This document shows positions 13,112 to 25,004 of a DNA stretch of 64,000 nucleotides, in pieces. The DNA comes from Wolfiporia cocos (Eukaryota > Basidiomycota > Agaricomycetes > Polyporales > Phaeolaceae). Position numbers and translations under genes: made by a program. The notes beneath the pieces were generated by a model. That model was not told the DNA's origin and did not search any database. It was given only the letters and a program-made list of their open reading frames with translations. The stretch's first letter is position 1. The number at the start of each line of letters is the position of its first letter. The stretch is taken from positions 1,364,001 through 1,428,000 of the forward strand of contig JACCLO010000007.1 of the NCBI GenBank assembly GCA_029448655.1, given 5' to 3'.

Positions 13112-13828
13112 CTATGGCTGGACCCCTTCTGCACAATTTTGATGGCATGCGAATAGGAGAAAATCGCAAGACCCGTTAGTCTCCGGACAGCTTCAATTAT
13201 GTATTCTATGATCCAATCTATAGTATTAAAAAATGACAGCGTAGATGGAGTGAGCACTGTTGAAACCGAGGGCTACCGGTCAGAGGGTGCAAAAGAGACC
13301 CCTAATGCACAATTTCGTCACAATCAGTCACAAGATGCCGGGCGTGCCGCCATGACGGCACGGCCAGCTTGTGGGCACCTGATGCCAGTGTACGCACTAG
13401 CGGCGCTATTTGCCGATCGGAGTTTCTAAGCGTGATTTCCATGACAGGAAAGGCGCCCACAGTTTGTCACGTCTGCACAATGTTTTTTGAATTTCTTCGC
13501 AACAGTCTGATACTTGCTCTAGAGACCTTGGTAGCAGTGTTATATTAATGTGTTCCATCCTTCTATAATAGAGTCAGAGTGTTTAAAGCATAGGATCGGA
13601 CCAGATCTTACAAGTTTCGTCATACCCCGGTCCTCGGAGCATCGAAAACACAACATTCAGAATTATGCACAAGGACATGAACCAGGGATCTGAACAAAAC
13701 TCTACAGTAACATTAGTATACACGTCTACTATCTACGCGATTATTCACGTGATTTTTCACTTCAACAGGGCCTCTGCAGAGTCGATTGTGCAGAAGTGGT
13801 CCATTGTGCAGAAGGGGTCCAGCCATAG
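13112..13828. mobile_element. Non-autonomous TIR element (MITE), TA target duplication
   Basis: A 717-bp element has inverted ends of 26 identical bases starting CTATGGCTGGACCCC on both strands (13112-13137 and 13803-13828). It is flanked by TA on each side (13110-13111 and 13829-13830), the target duplication of Tc1/mariner-type elements. A second copy of the sub-terminal motif CTTCTGCACAAT lies just inside the right end. No transposase is visible. It sits between the start of the slicer-dead Argonaute and the end of the TFIIS gene, about 250 bp upstream of the Argonaute start. Confidence 0.75.
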
Positions 13829-14254
13829 TATAGAACAAGTAGAGGAAGTATCGGTACATCTAGAACATCTGATGAAGGTCGGCGATAGGGCCGATGGGTC
13901 GAAACTCGAAGATTCGCAATCTCCTCCACCCAAGCTAGAGCTAATACTCGGATTTGCCCAACGAGCCAGTGAAACGCACCTCTTCAACGGTTTCGGTTCC
14001 TGTGAACGGCTCTCTGCGGCGGTCATATATCAATGACTGCCCCTCCCGGACGTTGCAAGTTAAAGGATACACGAAATGACACGAGAAGGGATCGTAGGAA
14101 CTCACTAGCTAAATACATACAGACATACATAATCGAGGAAAGAAGAACAGCATGAGCCGTGAGGCAAGCAGGACAAACTCTGAATGTCCAGGACGCATAA
14201 GTCGGAAGGGGAGTAGCACACAGATAGACGCATGTGTGGATGCGTCGTGACGAA

Positions 14255-15675
14255 TCATGAGAATTTCCATCTGTATATCCTATGTAAGAATTGATGGCAT
14301 GTTGGGGAGGAACAACCGACCTATTGTTGCAGACAGTACAGCTAATGTCAAACGGGGTGAGCAGCATGATCAAGGAACAAAACATTATTGACGATACATA
14401 CGTGACGAATGTCTGTATAGATTCCCGTTAGTAATACGAAGTCAGTCAGAGCACATACACGTACAGTCATCGGCTCATCAGCACTCCGTGTTTGAGCTTG
14501 ACGGTACCGGCATTTTCGCTGAAAGAAAGCGACGAATGAGGGAAAAATAGGATGGTCATCATGAAACAGCACCAACCTGTTTGCACCGAGTACACTGGAA
14601 GGCGTCTGTCTCGGCTTGCACTTCTTCTGCGCCAAGAGCTTTGAACAAGTTTTCTTCCATGATTTGCCTGTCCGCCGCTTTCCGCTCCTCCGACGCCATT
14701 TCCTGAGAGCACATCAACACGAGCAACAGAGACAAGAAAGGAGAAGCATACTTGGCTGGTCATCCTGCAGAATCGTTGAATGGGCAAGTCGCCACTGACG
14801 ATGCTCTCGCGCAGCCCGGGGTTGTTCTTGTCCTTCAGGTTGACAAAGAATGACCTGATTTTCGACTTGTACGCCGCCGTCGTACCGCCGTTGTCCTGTC
14901 GGACGATATTCTCGATGGCCTTTGCACGCGACATTATGAGCTCGCTCGCTAGCGCGCAGCGCGTCAGCAGCGGGCGCTACGGTCGCGGAGAATGGAACTC
15001 ACGAGCACCCGAGTCGGACGCAAGGGCATTGTAGAGGAGCTCGATGCACTTGTCCCGAGTTTTGTCGCCGGTGACCGCGGTGCTCACGCCGTCCGCGGTG
15101 GTCGAGCGTACACCGGCGCTGTTGCCGGCATTGTTGCCACTCCCGTTGTTGCTGCTCGATGTCGGCGTCATCGACACGGGTGTGGACGGCGTGCCCGTGG
15201 ACGATGCTATTGAGTTTTTACGACCTGCAGCTAGGGAAAGAACGAATTAGCTCTTAACAGTTCTGAGTGCGACGAAGGTCCTACCGCTGAGCTTGCCATT
15301 AGGATGTTTCTCCCGGTCGACATCTTGCTTCCATTTCTTAACAATTGCTTTTGCCAGCTCGGCTACGTCCTTCGTAGCATGAGTGCGGAGTTTTCCTACT
15401 GCCAATCCTGCTTTACTTTCCTGCACACGACCAGTCGTCAACCAGCGCCCTCGTCGATATGGTACCAGAGAACCTACCCTGAGGATTGCTTCCGTAATCT
15501 TGTTCTGCTGCTGCAGCTGCTTCAGAACGGCTATAGTGTCCTATCGCCGAATTAGAAGTCAGCATAGCGAAATTGAACGGGAGTGACGGGGACGCCATAG
15601 GGAATTGTTACTGACCTCGTCCGTCGAGGCGCCATGCAGCGATTTGACTAACGACTTCAGTTCCGCCGCAGACAT
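14255..15675 (-). CDS. DST1: Transcription elongation factor TFIIS (S-II)
   Basis: TFIIS rescues arrested RNA polymerase II by stimulating cleavage of the nascent RNA in the polymerase active site. The start is the ATG at 15675 (MSAAELKSLVKSLHGAS), beginning the N-terminal helical domain, which continues through TIAVLKQLQQQNKITEAIL and KDVAELAKAIVKKWKQDV. A Ser/Asn/Gly-rich linker (about 15200-15060) leads to the central polymerase-binding domain (TRDKCIELLYNALASDS, then AKAIENIVRQDNGGTTAAYK). The C-terminal zinc ribbon is spliced from four small exons: FQCTRCKQ, RKCRYRQAQTRSADEPMT, TFVTCTVCNNR and the final WKFS. It has the four zinc cysteines and the acidic hairpin RSADE that enters the polymerase. 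The last intron ends at 14269, and the stop TGA is 14255-14257. Normal length and intact. It is convergent to nothing close and divergent from PRP46 (334 bp between starts). Confidence 0.95.
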
Positions 15676-16009
15676 CCTTGCGTGGTCTACTCTTCTACAA
15701 TACGTTCACATAAGAAACCAATATCGACCCTCCCCGAGACTTCACTCCTCACAGCCTGATACTCAGGGCGTTTGCTCGACAGCGACACAGCACAGCAGTG
15801 GCGGCGACAACGAGGCGTGCGCTAGTGTCTGGCCGTCTGCTGTGATTAGGTCAGCATTTGACCATAACCGGACGGGCGTTTATGGTGTTGCACTCGGCCA
15901 TCCTATTCCATTCCCTTGGGAAGGTGCTGGTTTTGTCATATTCCCTTGCGCCGTGGTTACTAGAAGCTGCTTGTAAATTCTTGTCTCTGTCTACTTTCAC
16001 CGGGCACCG

Positions 16010-17619
16010 ATGTCGGCGTCTACACTCCCACCATTGAACCCACTGCTGAAGACATGCGGGAAACGCACACGGGACATCTTTGCATCATGTCCGGATGATA
16101 GTATGCAAGAGGAGCCCAGGAGGTGCGTGATGACCGACGTACCTGCGCGAACACGGCTCAGACCATGAGCAGCGCGCGCATACGGCTTTCGGTCAAAATG
16201 AACGATGAATACAAGGACGTACGAGAGCTCCCTGCGCAATTGTTAGCCCAGCAGGGTGCCGTTGGCCCCTCGCGGCCAAAGGAGCAGCGAAAAGCTATCA
16301 CGGCAGGACGTGTGTATTCTCCTCCCATGCATACCAAACGACCAACCTTACCTCGATCCACAGCTGCATCGGACGCGAGCCGCATAATCGCCACAATAGA
16401 CAACAAGCCGCCCCCCCAGCCGTCAACATTCACCTCGTCCACGAACTTAACGAAAGCGCTGCAGCTGCACAAGACGACGCGCACGATCAAGCCGACGTAC
16501 CATCCTCCATGGAAGCTCATGCGGGTTATTTCCGGGCACCTGGGCTGGGTGCGGAGTGTTGCGGTAGAGCCTGGAAACAAGTGGTTTGCGACGGGCGCGG
16601 GAGACCGGGTCATCAAGATCTGGGACCTGGCGTCGGGCGAGCTGAAGCTGTCGCTGACCGGTCACATATCGACAGTGCGGGGGCTGGCTGTGTCCGCTCG
16701 GCATCCGTACTTGTTCTCGTGTGGTGAGGACAAGGTGGGTGTCTGTTGTCTCGTGTTCTGCGTACATTGACGTTGCTGCAGATGGTCAAGTGCTGGGACT
16801 TGGAGGCGAACAAGGTCATCCGGCACTACCATGGACACCTCTCCGGTGTATATGCGATGTCTCTACACCCGACGCTCGATGTCCTCGTGACATCTGGCCG
16901 AGACGCCTCAGCGCGTGTGTGGGACATGCGGACGAAGGCACAAATTCATGTTCTGTCTGGGCATACAGCCACCGTTGCCGACGTGAAGTGCCAGGAGTCA
17001 GATCCACAGGTCATCACTGGCAGTATGGATTCGACAGTCCGGTAGGCCCAGTGCTCCTCATTCAATCAGAAATGCTTATATGCGGCAGGCTGTGGGATCT
17101 CGCGGCGGGAAAAACTATGGTCACCCTGACTCACCACAAGAAGTCAGTGCGCGCCCTCGCTATTCACCCGACTGAGTACTCGTTCGCGTCCGCGTCCGCG
17201 GGCGGAAACAACATCAAGAAGTGGAAGTGTCCCGAAGGGACGTTCGTCTTCAACTTCAGTGGCCACAATGCGATCATCAACACGCTTTCGGTGAACTCGG
17301 AGGGCGTGTTCTTCTCCGGTGGTATGTACATCTCGCGCGTGCCCAGATAGCCCACCTAAGCTCATGCATACCAGGTGACAACGGAACATTGACGTTCTGG
17401 GACTACAATACCGGGACCGCGTTCCAAAATATGGATGACATACCTCAGCCAGGATCGCTGGAAGCAGAGGCTGGCGTATTCTGCTCCACGTTCGATCAGA
17501 CTGGCACTCGTCTCATTACGGGAGGCGCGGATAAAACGATCAAGGTATGCTGTTGTTGCATTCAACGATGGACCAGTCTCACATTCACTGAATAGGTCTA
17601 CGCGGAGCAATCATCGTAG
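16010..17619 (+). CDS. PRP46: Pre-mRNA splicing WD40 protein PRP46 / PLRG1
   Basis: PRP46 (PLRG1 in animals) is a WD40 subunit of the Prp19-associated (NTC) complex of the activated spliceosome in the nucleus. The start at 16010 ([21 protein letters not shown]) is the family N-terminus. A 50-nt intron (16123-16172) links it to [20 protein letters not shown]. The propeller follows: [20 protein letters not shown], then repeats ending in KIWD, KCWD, RVWD, LWD, KKWK and TFWD, and the last blade [14 protein letters not shown]. Introns also fall inside blades near 16735-16782, 17042-17089, 17321-17374 and 17545-17595. The protein stops with VYAEQSS right after the last blade. Family members usually carry a short charged tail beyond this point, so the C-terminus looks trimmed, though the propeller is complete. 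Confidence 0.93.
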
Positions 17620-18323
17620 ACACACTGACCTGTTGTATTTTACGGACTTCTGCTACGCTATCCATTATTGTATCCTCATGGGATGCATTGCTCGCAGGTT
17701 TCACAGTGCCGACATCAAGTATCCACAATGCGCGCGGCGCTACCATATTATGGCGATGGCTCCAGAACTATAAGCATCTGTCGTCCTTGAAAGCTTGAGC
17801 GCTTGAGCTCCTATGATCAGCAACGGATATTAGGAGCGAGGCCTTTTGAAATGAAAATTGGAGGCCTGCGGCTGTCAGCCTGGCTCATCTAGCGCCAACG
17901 ACTAAATACGCACCCAAGTGGATCACCGTTTGGTATTTGTCCAGTTACTCTCAAAGTCGGGCTGAGTACGAATATGCACTGGCATTGTTCACCTCATCAA
18001 TATTGTCCATAGCACTGACCAAAGCTTCACAGCCATTATAGAGCGTGGAAGGTGAAGCTATGATACTCCAGTACGAGATTGTAACACATCGCGTACGTCG
18101 CAAATGGGTGCGGCAAAACAACTTCCACGGTGGTCATCGATGGCTGGGTAATCTTGCATCGTATCGCAATCATGATCATGCAGTGTCGAGCCTCCGAATT
18201 GCATGTAATGGGGGCAAATAAGAAGTAATACAGAAGATGCATATTATGTATACACCCGACCCACCGATGTGTACGTTGGATCACGTCGTTACCTTGTCCC
18301 TAAAGCTGCCAAACTTCTGGCAT
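17620..18323. other. Intergenic, no gene seen
   Basis: This stretch lies between the end of PRP46 and the end of the Argonaute pseudogene, which converge. No recognisable coding, RNA or repeat feature was found. Confidence 0.5.
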
Positions 18324-19809
18324 CTAGATATAGAACATACTCTCCCTCAAGTCTTGATGTATACCATCACCCCAATCTCTCAACGCCTTCTAATATGTCT
18401 GCTCCTTCTCCTTGCTGACTTTCCTTTTGCCCTTGTCGCCACGAGACGACTGGTCACTGGCCAGATTCATTCAGATACATGCGTGCTCGCTCGCATGTAA
18501 GGTCGGCATAGTATGCCGGGGGTACGAGACTGACTGCTTTCGTGGCGCGTACATATCAGTAACTGGCGGTGTGCGTTCCCTGCTGGACCGTGTCGGCATC
18601 ATAGTGGTAATCATCATAAATGATGAAGTAGTGGGTAGGACGGGCTTGGCCTTTCAACCCCGCGTGCGCCTGCGCTCAGAAGGTCAGCGATCCTGTATAG
18701 GTCCCTGTGCAAAATACATGGACCTATAGATAATAATCCTGGCCGTACATATCCGTGATGCCTTGATCTGGAAATGAAGAAGCCTCGCTATGCTTCGACA
18801 TTCGAGCTGAGCGGCGTGGGCGTGGACGATGTGGCGAAGAAATATCGATTCTTGCCGACACGAATGCCTGTATTCGAGGCATGCTGCTGCAGCACAAGGT
18901 TGAGGGCGGCTATGTGGGCTTAATATCATTTCGCAATGCTCCGGGCGACCTTGCATATACCTTGCGACTGCATCAGTCAAGTGTCGTATTGCTTAAGGGA
19001 CACAACTTACTCATCAAGAAGGCCATTTGCAGTTTGCGCTGAAATTTGATTTCAACGGTGAAAACACGCACATCCTGCGAAGCAATGTTCTGCGAAGGTA
19101 TTTCTTCGCCCTCCTCGTAGTACTGAAATTTGAAAGAAAACGGCTGTGGCAACTGCTCCGCCATTTGGCTTCCATCATGTGCTACAAAGCCGATGTAAGG
19201 GGAACATGATGGGTGCTGTTCCAGGAGTTGGAAGATTCTCGTGAGCTTGTGGCGACTGTCTGCCTGCGCCTTTGGCGTGATTGCCACACTGTACGCGAAG
19301 ATCGCATTCTTGGTAGTCTTCACGGCGAAGAAGTTCGTGCTCAGCACCTGTGGATGACCCATCTTCCCGAAACCGGGCCAAAGTGGCATCCCGTCCTCAA
19401 CGACCTAGATTCCGGCTTCAAGGAATTGGTCGTGGAGACGAGCATCCGGTTGTACAGGCGTTCCAGCAGCGAAAACCTCCGCAGGCGCATTGTGACCTCC
19501 GCGCCTGCCTCTGCGGCCACGGCCGCTGTCGCCAAAAGACCCACCTCTTCCGCTGCCGCGAGTGAACCCACTCCCCTGGGACCCACCACCGCGCCTGCCA
19601 CGAGAAGGGCCTCCACTGTGAGGGCCGCCTCTGGGTCCTTGGCCTGATCCCCGGATGAATCTCCCGCCGCAGCAGCCTCTATCGCTGTATCCAACATCAG
19701 ATACAGCGCCAGTGGCCGTGGAGCTGGCTCTTGGTCCGATGGCGCCTCTGCCGGATGGTGATGCTGCCCGCCCTCGAGCGTCGCCACGTCCGCGATGCTG
19801 CTGGCTCAT
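18324..19809 (-). pseudogene. Argonaute pseudogene, internally deleted with three in-frame stops
   Basis: A third Argonaute locus. The 5' part (start 19809) has the Arg-Gly-rich tail (MSQQHRGRGDARGRA) and the N domain (GMPLWPGFGKMGHP, then LPQPFSFKFQYYEEGEE). A TAG at 19405-19407 interrupts it. After an intron near 18975-19015 the linker segment LNLVLQQHASNTG appears, with Trp replaced by TAG (18788-18790). The sequence then jumps directly to the late PIWI segment DQGITDMYGQDYYL at about 18735-18775, so PAZ, MID and most of PIWI are missing. The remaining PIWI end keeps RPTHYFIIYDDYHYDADT, has a TGA (18556-18558) before YVRATKAV, and shows further frame slips, yet still ends in the family's MFYI. 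It cannot make a working Argonaute, although the locus could still be transcribed. Confidence 0.92.
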
Positions 19810-20283
19810 GTCAATGTGTGTGACTCTAATACGAGAAAATGATTGTAGGTGAAAGGATGAATGCGCGTGATGACGACAAGTGCGGGTCCTTTTATGTTTT
19901 ACACACAGCGTCTAATCCAAGCCCGCGGGCGCTTATCGATAACATATCGACTGTGTGTACGACGATTTGACAAGCTGAACTATGACATTGTATCACAACC
20001 ACAGCTTATTCAACTCGCCAGTCTAGATGAGCTCAGACAAGCATGTTCGCCGATACTAGAGCGTCAGGCATCATTAACTCATGTCCGACACTTCAGATGT
20101 GTTAAGCACCATCCAGGGAACATTATGTAACATCACTCCATCACAGTAACGATACATATGGTACGAATCAATTTATAAAGTATGTAGTGTATGCAATGCG
20201 AGCTGTACATGTAGAACATGAACTAAGTTGTGTGGTCATCAGACAGTTAGTTGCATATGCCATAAGAGCTGAAGTCCACTTAA
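19810..20283. other. Intergenic, promoter of Argonaute pseudogene and left end of tandem duplication
   Basis: No gene is visible. From about 20030 the sequence resembles 22985-23186, the equivalent downstream flank of the second acyltransferase copy. The left edge of the duplicated unit therefore lies here or a little further left. Confidence 0.5.
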
Positions 20284-22116
20284 TCAGCATTGAAGAACTG
20301 TATCAATCCACTCCATGAAGATGCCTGCCAACGTCTCCATGTCCTCCTCTGTGTGGTATGATATCCCTCCATGGAGATTAAACACCATCCTCCCGCCGAA
20401 CTGCCAATAGTCGGCGGTGATGATCGGGATGTTGCTATTGCACCCGTGCACGACTTCAGAAATGCTGATGTCTGTGTTTGATGAGGGCATGAAATCCTTC
20501 AAGTAGCCCGCCTTGTCAAGGTCCCCGACAGAGGACAGCCAAAACCCTGGGAGCTGCAACATCGTGGGATCATAGTTCAGAGAACGCCAGTGTTCCTGCT
20601 GTTGGCGCTTCAAACAGCCTTCGGTGCTCAGCTGGTCCCATGGTGCGTCAGTACGTGATGGATGCAGGCGGATGAATGGGCTTACATCGTTGGATTTGAT
20701 GAATCTGACGTATTCCGGGACAACTCTGTCCCACAAGGCCTTCGTATCCCGGACACACCGAGGGTCTTCCTCGTTGAAGTTCAGGGCAGCGCGGATGTTG
20801 TCCATGCTCATAAAGATCGTAAAGCCATCGTTGCAGCAGATAGGAGTGCCCTTTGGTGAGTGGATGCTTGTGTAGCCCTCGTAGTTGGGGCGCTGCGAGC
20901 AGGTATTTCAAATGCGATGAGTATTGCTTTCCGGGGACCACAGAGAAATTGAGAAATTGAAAGTCTCACCTGGTCCTTGATACCCCATGGAATAATGTAC
21001 GTGTTTGCCACTGAATATAGATCGGCGACCGTTCTGGGGTTCTCCTCGCCGTCCCGTCTCAAGTGCGCATTGAATAATGCCGACTCGACGTGTGCAAGCG
21101 ATAGAAGTGAATCTATGACCTGCGTGACGGTGAAGCCGTGGCTCTTGCATAACGCCCGGAATCGTGCTGCCTTATCCGCGTCGATGGCCACGATATGAGA
21201 GATGCTGGTACCTTCTGCGGAAGGTTTCTTGGTAACGGGAGGGAAGAAGGGAACCTGTTTAAGATTATCAGCAAATATCTATATCTTTGGGACTGGTATA
21301 CTCACGAAGCCTGCGGGTGGCGCTGGGAGACCCTCAATCTGGGGGGGTGACTTGAGGACCGTATCGAAGTCCCCGGCAAGCACTGCTGGTGAAGGAGCAA
21401 GACGGATCACTTCTTCGCCCCATGCAACCGTCGTACAGTCGAATATGTCCCCGTCGCGCAATGCATGTTGTATATGAGTAGCAAGCTCAGCAAATATTTC
21501 CATGACGAGTCGAGCATCAGCGTAAATGTGAGGGCCATGAATGCTACACAAGGCGCAAAATATCAGAGATTGCTGAATGAGGGTAAGCGGTGATAGACAT
21601 ACGCTATATGCCACTTGCTCTCTTCGTTGTCGGGTCCGAGATGTAATTCGAGGCCGTAGTCCCCGCTCGACGTACGCCAGAATCGTTTCGAGAGCTCATC
21701 GAACCGGCCCGGTAGGGACATCTTGTCTTCATGCCAAAGAATCGTCGCATCAGCCCACTCATATACAGCTGCTGGGGATTGAGGTACTGTATAGCGATGC
21801 ACCCACGACCCGTCCGAGTCGCGGGAGGTCTGTAATGCGAGTGCGGGATGAAGATGCCTGAGCTGTATCCACGCGGAGCGGACCGCAAGATGCAATTGCT
21901 CGAGAGAGGTGATCTGTGGAATCTGCATGGTACATAGACCATCATAGAAACCCGGCACCTCTGCTTCCCTGTGTCGATAGTAACATACCATCAGATACAG
22001 CAGTAATGACCAGGTAAAACGACATACGTTAGAGTACATGCTAGAGCTTCGATGCCGTACACTCTTCGAGTGTAGGTGACGCCATTATCAGAGGAGAATG
22101 CGTATGCCTGCGACAT
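20284..22116 (-). CDS. HxxxD acyltransferase (condensation/Tri3-like), copy 1
   Basis: Five exons, starting at ATG 22116 (MSQAYAFSSDNGVTYTRR) and ending at 20284, encode about 500 residues. Exons are approximately 22116-22028, 21970-21602, 21542-21304, 21256-20970 and 20898-20284. The third exon carries GPHIYADARL: the HxxxD signature (HIYAD) that supplies the catalytic His of BAHD, alcohol acetyltransferase, NRPS-condensation and Tri3-like enzymes, which move acyl groups from CoA or carrier proteins to alcohols or amines. The C-terminal FGGRMVFNLHGGISYHTEEDMETL fits the second half of this fold. No signal peptide or membrane span is seen, so a cytosolic enzyme is likely. The substrate is unknown; secondary metabolism is plausible. 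A near-identical second copy lies 2.9 kb downstream on the same strand. No other biosynthetic cluster genes flank the pair. Confidence 0.75.
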
Positions 22117-23186
22117 TGTGAAGATGAGGACGACGGTTGTCTGTTATTCTCCAATGACCTACTGCTTATAAGTGCAACATAGGAGTACTATTGCGAGCCC
22201 CGGCAAGATGCGCGAGGCGCATCCTCTCCCGTTATGACGGTGAAGGAAACAAAGCGATGTCGGAAGCCGCTGTGGACCGACCGGTTCTCTTGATAGAGAA
22301 CATCACAACCTCTGATACGGTTCCGAGTACTATTGTTGCCAGCCACTGGGACAAGAGCGCCTTCGACGAACGCTTTGAGTTCAGCTAACAATTACTTGTC
22401 TCAAGAGACGCACAGTGCGATGACGCCGTCGGAGACGCGACGCGTCCGAGGTCATTCGTGTAATTTACACCATATATGGGGAGATGCTGTGACAGATTCC
22501 TTCAGCGTCCGTATGTTTCCCTGCCATGAGGATAGCATCGGCTTACTGTCTTCCCCTTTGCCTCCGTGATCCTGCCGGATAGTCCCTGAATTGGCCCGTA
22601 CTTCTGATATGCATTCGATTATATCCAGCCAAAAGGCCCCCCGTGGCTATGATGTTGTGATCAACATCGAATCGATTATGTAATGCTGGTGCTTGTCAGG
22701 CGTCGACGAACGGTAGATAAGTCCTTGCACTTATTTCAGCGACGCATCATCACTTTACATAAGTGTGTGTATGACTCTAGAGACAGATTTCAGGGTTCCA
22801 TCAGCGTATCGTCCCTGCGTTCTGAGCAAAAATGTGCAAGGCCACTTAGCACCGATAGCATTGTGGGCGCTTAGCGCAAACATATCGACCGGTCTGTGTA
22901 CGACTTGGCAAGCTTTGTACTTACTAGCACTGGTGGCAGATAATATCATAAGACAATCAAGGCTATTCTCAATTTGTATCTGCTCGTACAAGCATGTTCG
23001 TTGACGCCAGGATGTCAAGCATCATTGATTTATTTCCAACATCTCAGATGTATCCAACAACACCGCTCCATTATGGTATCGATATATGTAGTACGAACAG
23101 ATGTACGCAGTATTGTATGCGACGCGAACTGTAAAGCATGAACCTAGTTGTGTGTAAATTGGACAAATAGTTGCATAATTACCAGA
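22117..23186. other. Spacer between the two copies with relic of the neighbour's 5' end
   Basis: The segment 22390-22600 is a decayed copy of 25265-25490, the region in front of and including the start of the mitochondrial carrier gene. The start codon context is altered (CCGTGATCC against CATCATGTC), so no gene begins here. The rest shows no coding sequence. Confidence 0.65.
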
Positions 23187-25004
23187 TCAGCATTGAAGCA
23201 CTGTATCAATCCACTCCATGAAGATGCCTGCCAAAGTCTCCATGTCCTCCTCTGTGTGGTATGATATCCCTCCATGGAGATTAAACACCATCCTCCCGCC
23301 GAACTGCCAATAGTCGGCGGTGATGATCGGGATGTTGCTATTGCACCCGTGCACGACTTCAGAAATGCTGATGTCTGTGTTTGATGAGGGCATGAAATCC
23401 TTCAAGTAGCCCGCCTTGTCAAGGTCCCCGACAGAGGACAGCCAAAACCCTGGGAGCTGCAACATCGTGGGATCATAGTTCAGAGAACGCCAGTGTTCCT
23501 GCTGTTGGCGCTTCAAACAGCCTTCGGTGCTCAGCTGGTCCCATGGTGCGTCAGTACGTGATGGATGCAGGCGGGTGGACGAGCTTACGTCGGTAGACTT
23601 GATGAATCTGACATATTCGGGGACGACTCTGTCCCAGAACGTCTTCGTGTCCCGGATACACCGAGGGTCTTCCTCGCTGAAGTTCAGGGTAGCGCGGATA
23701 TTGTCCATGCTCATAAAGATCGTGAAGCCATCAGTGGAGCAGATGGGCGTGCCCTTTGGTGAGTGGATGCTTGTGTAGCCTTCGTAGCTGGTGCGCTGTT
23801 CACAAAATTTTTTAAATAGAATAAGCATTGCTCTTCGGAGACCACAAAGGAGGTCTCACCTGGTCCTTGATGCCCCACGGAATAACGTACGTGTTGGCCG
23901 CTGAATACAAGTCGAAGACCGCTCTAGAGTACTCCTCGCTTTCTCGTCTCAAGTGCGCATTGAATAATGCCGACTCGACGTGCGCAAGCGATAGCAGTGA
24001 GTCGATGACCTGTGTAACGGTGAAGCCGTGACTCTTGCACAATGTCCGGAATCGCGCTGCCTTGTTCGCATCGATGGCTATGACATGGGAAATGCTGGTA
24101 CCTTCTGCGGAACGCCTTTTGGTGACGGGAGGGAAGAAGGGAACCTGTGATAGATATATCAGCTAACATCGATGTTTTGGGATCGGTGCACTCACGAATC
24201 CGGCAGGTGGTGCTGGGGGGGCGTCGTTTAACTTCAGGACCGTATCGAAGTCCCCGGCAAGCACTGCTGGTGAAGGAGCAAGACGGATCACTTCTTCGCC
24301 CCATGCAACCGTCGTACAGTCGAATATGTCCCCGTCGCGCAATGCATGTTGTATATGAGTAGCAAGCTCAGCAAATATTTCCATGCAGAGACGGGCATCA
24401 GCGTAAATGTGGGGGCCATGGATGCTACGCAAGGCGCAACATATCAGATATTGCTTTTAGAGCGTATGCGGGCGATAGACATACGCTATATGCCACTTGC
24501 TCTCTTCGTTGTCAGGTCCGAGATGTAGTTCGAGGCCGTAGTTCCCGCTCGACGTACGCCAGAATCGCTTCGAGAGCTCATCGAACCGGCCCGGTAGGGA
24601 CATCTTGTCTTCATGCCAAAGAATCGTCGCATCAGCCCACTCATATACAGCCGCTGGAGATTGCGGTACTGTATAGCGATGCACCCACGACCCGTCCGAG
24701 TCGCGGGAGGTCTGTAATGCGAGTGCGGGATGAAGATGCCTGAGCTGTATCCACGCGGAGCGGACCGCAAGATGTAGTTGTTCGAGAGAGGTGATCTGTG
24801 GAATTTGCATGGTACATAGGCCATCATAGAAAGCCGGCACCTGCGCCTCCCTGTGTTGAGAGCAACATACCGTCAGATACAGAGATTATGATTTGAGCCA
24901 AGCCCAATGACGTACGTTAGGGTACACGCTAGAGCTTCAAGGCCGTAAACCTTTCGAGTGTAGGTGATGCCGTTGTCAGAGGAGAATGCGTATGCCTGCG
25001 ACAT
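23187..25004 (-). CDS. HxxxD acyltransferase, copy 2
   Basis: A tandem paralogue of the gene at 20284-22116 with the same five-exon layout, start (ATG 25004, MSQAYAFSSDNG) and stop context. The HIYAD motif is intact (about 24388-24417), as are the segments SHGFTVTQVIDSLLSLAHVE and FGGRMVFNLHGG. No stop or frameshift was found, so both copies look active. Differences from copy 1 are concentrated in exon 4 and the 5' half of exon 5 (for example LYSAANTYVIPWG against LYSVANTYIIPWG, and SSTRLHP against SPFIRLHP), while the 3' half of exon 5 and much of exons 2-3 are almost identical. That pattern suggests gene conversion. Same general function as copy 1: acyl transfer, substrate unknown. It is transcribed divergently from the mitochondrial carrier 468 bp away. 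Confidence 0.75.
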
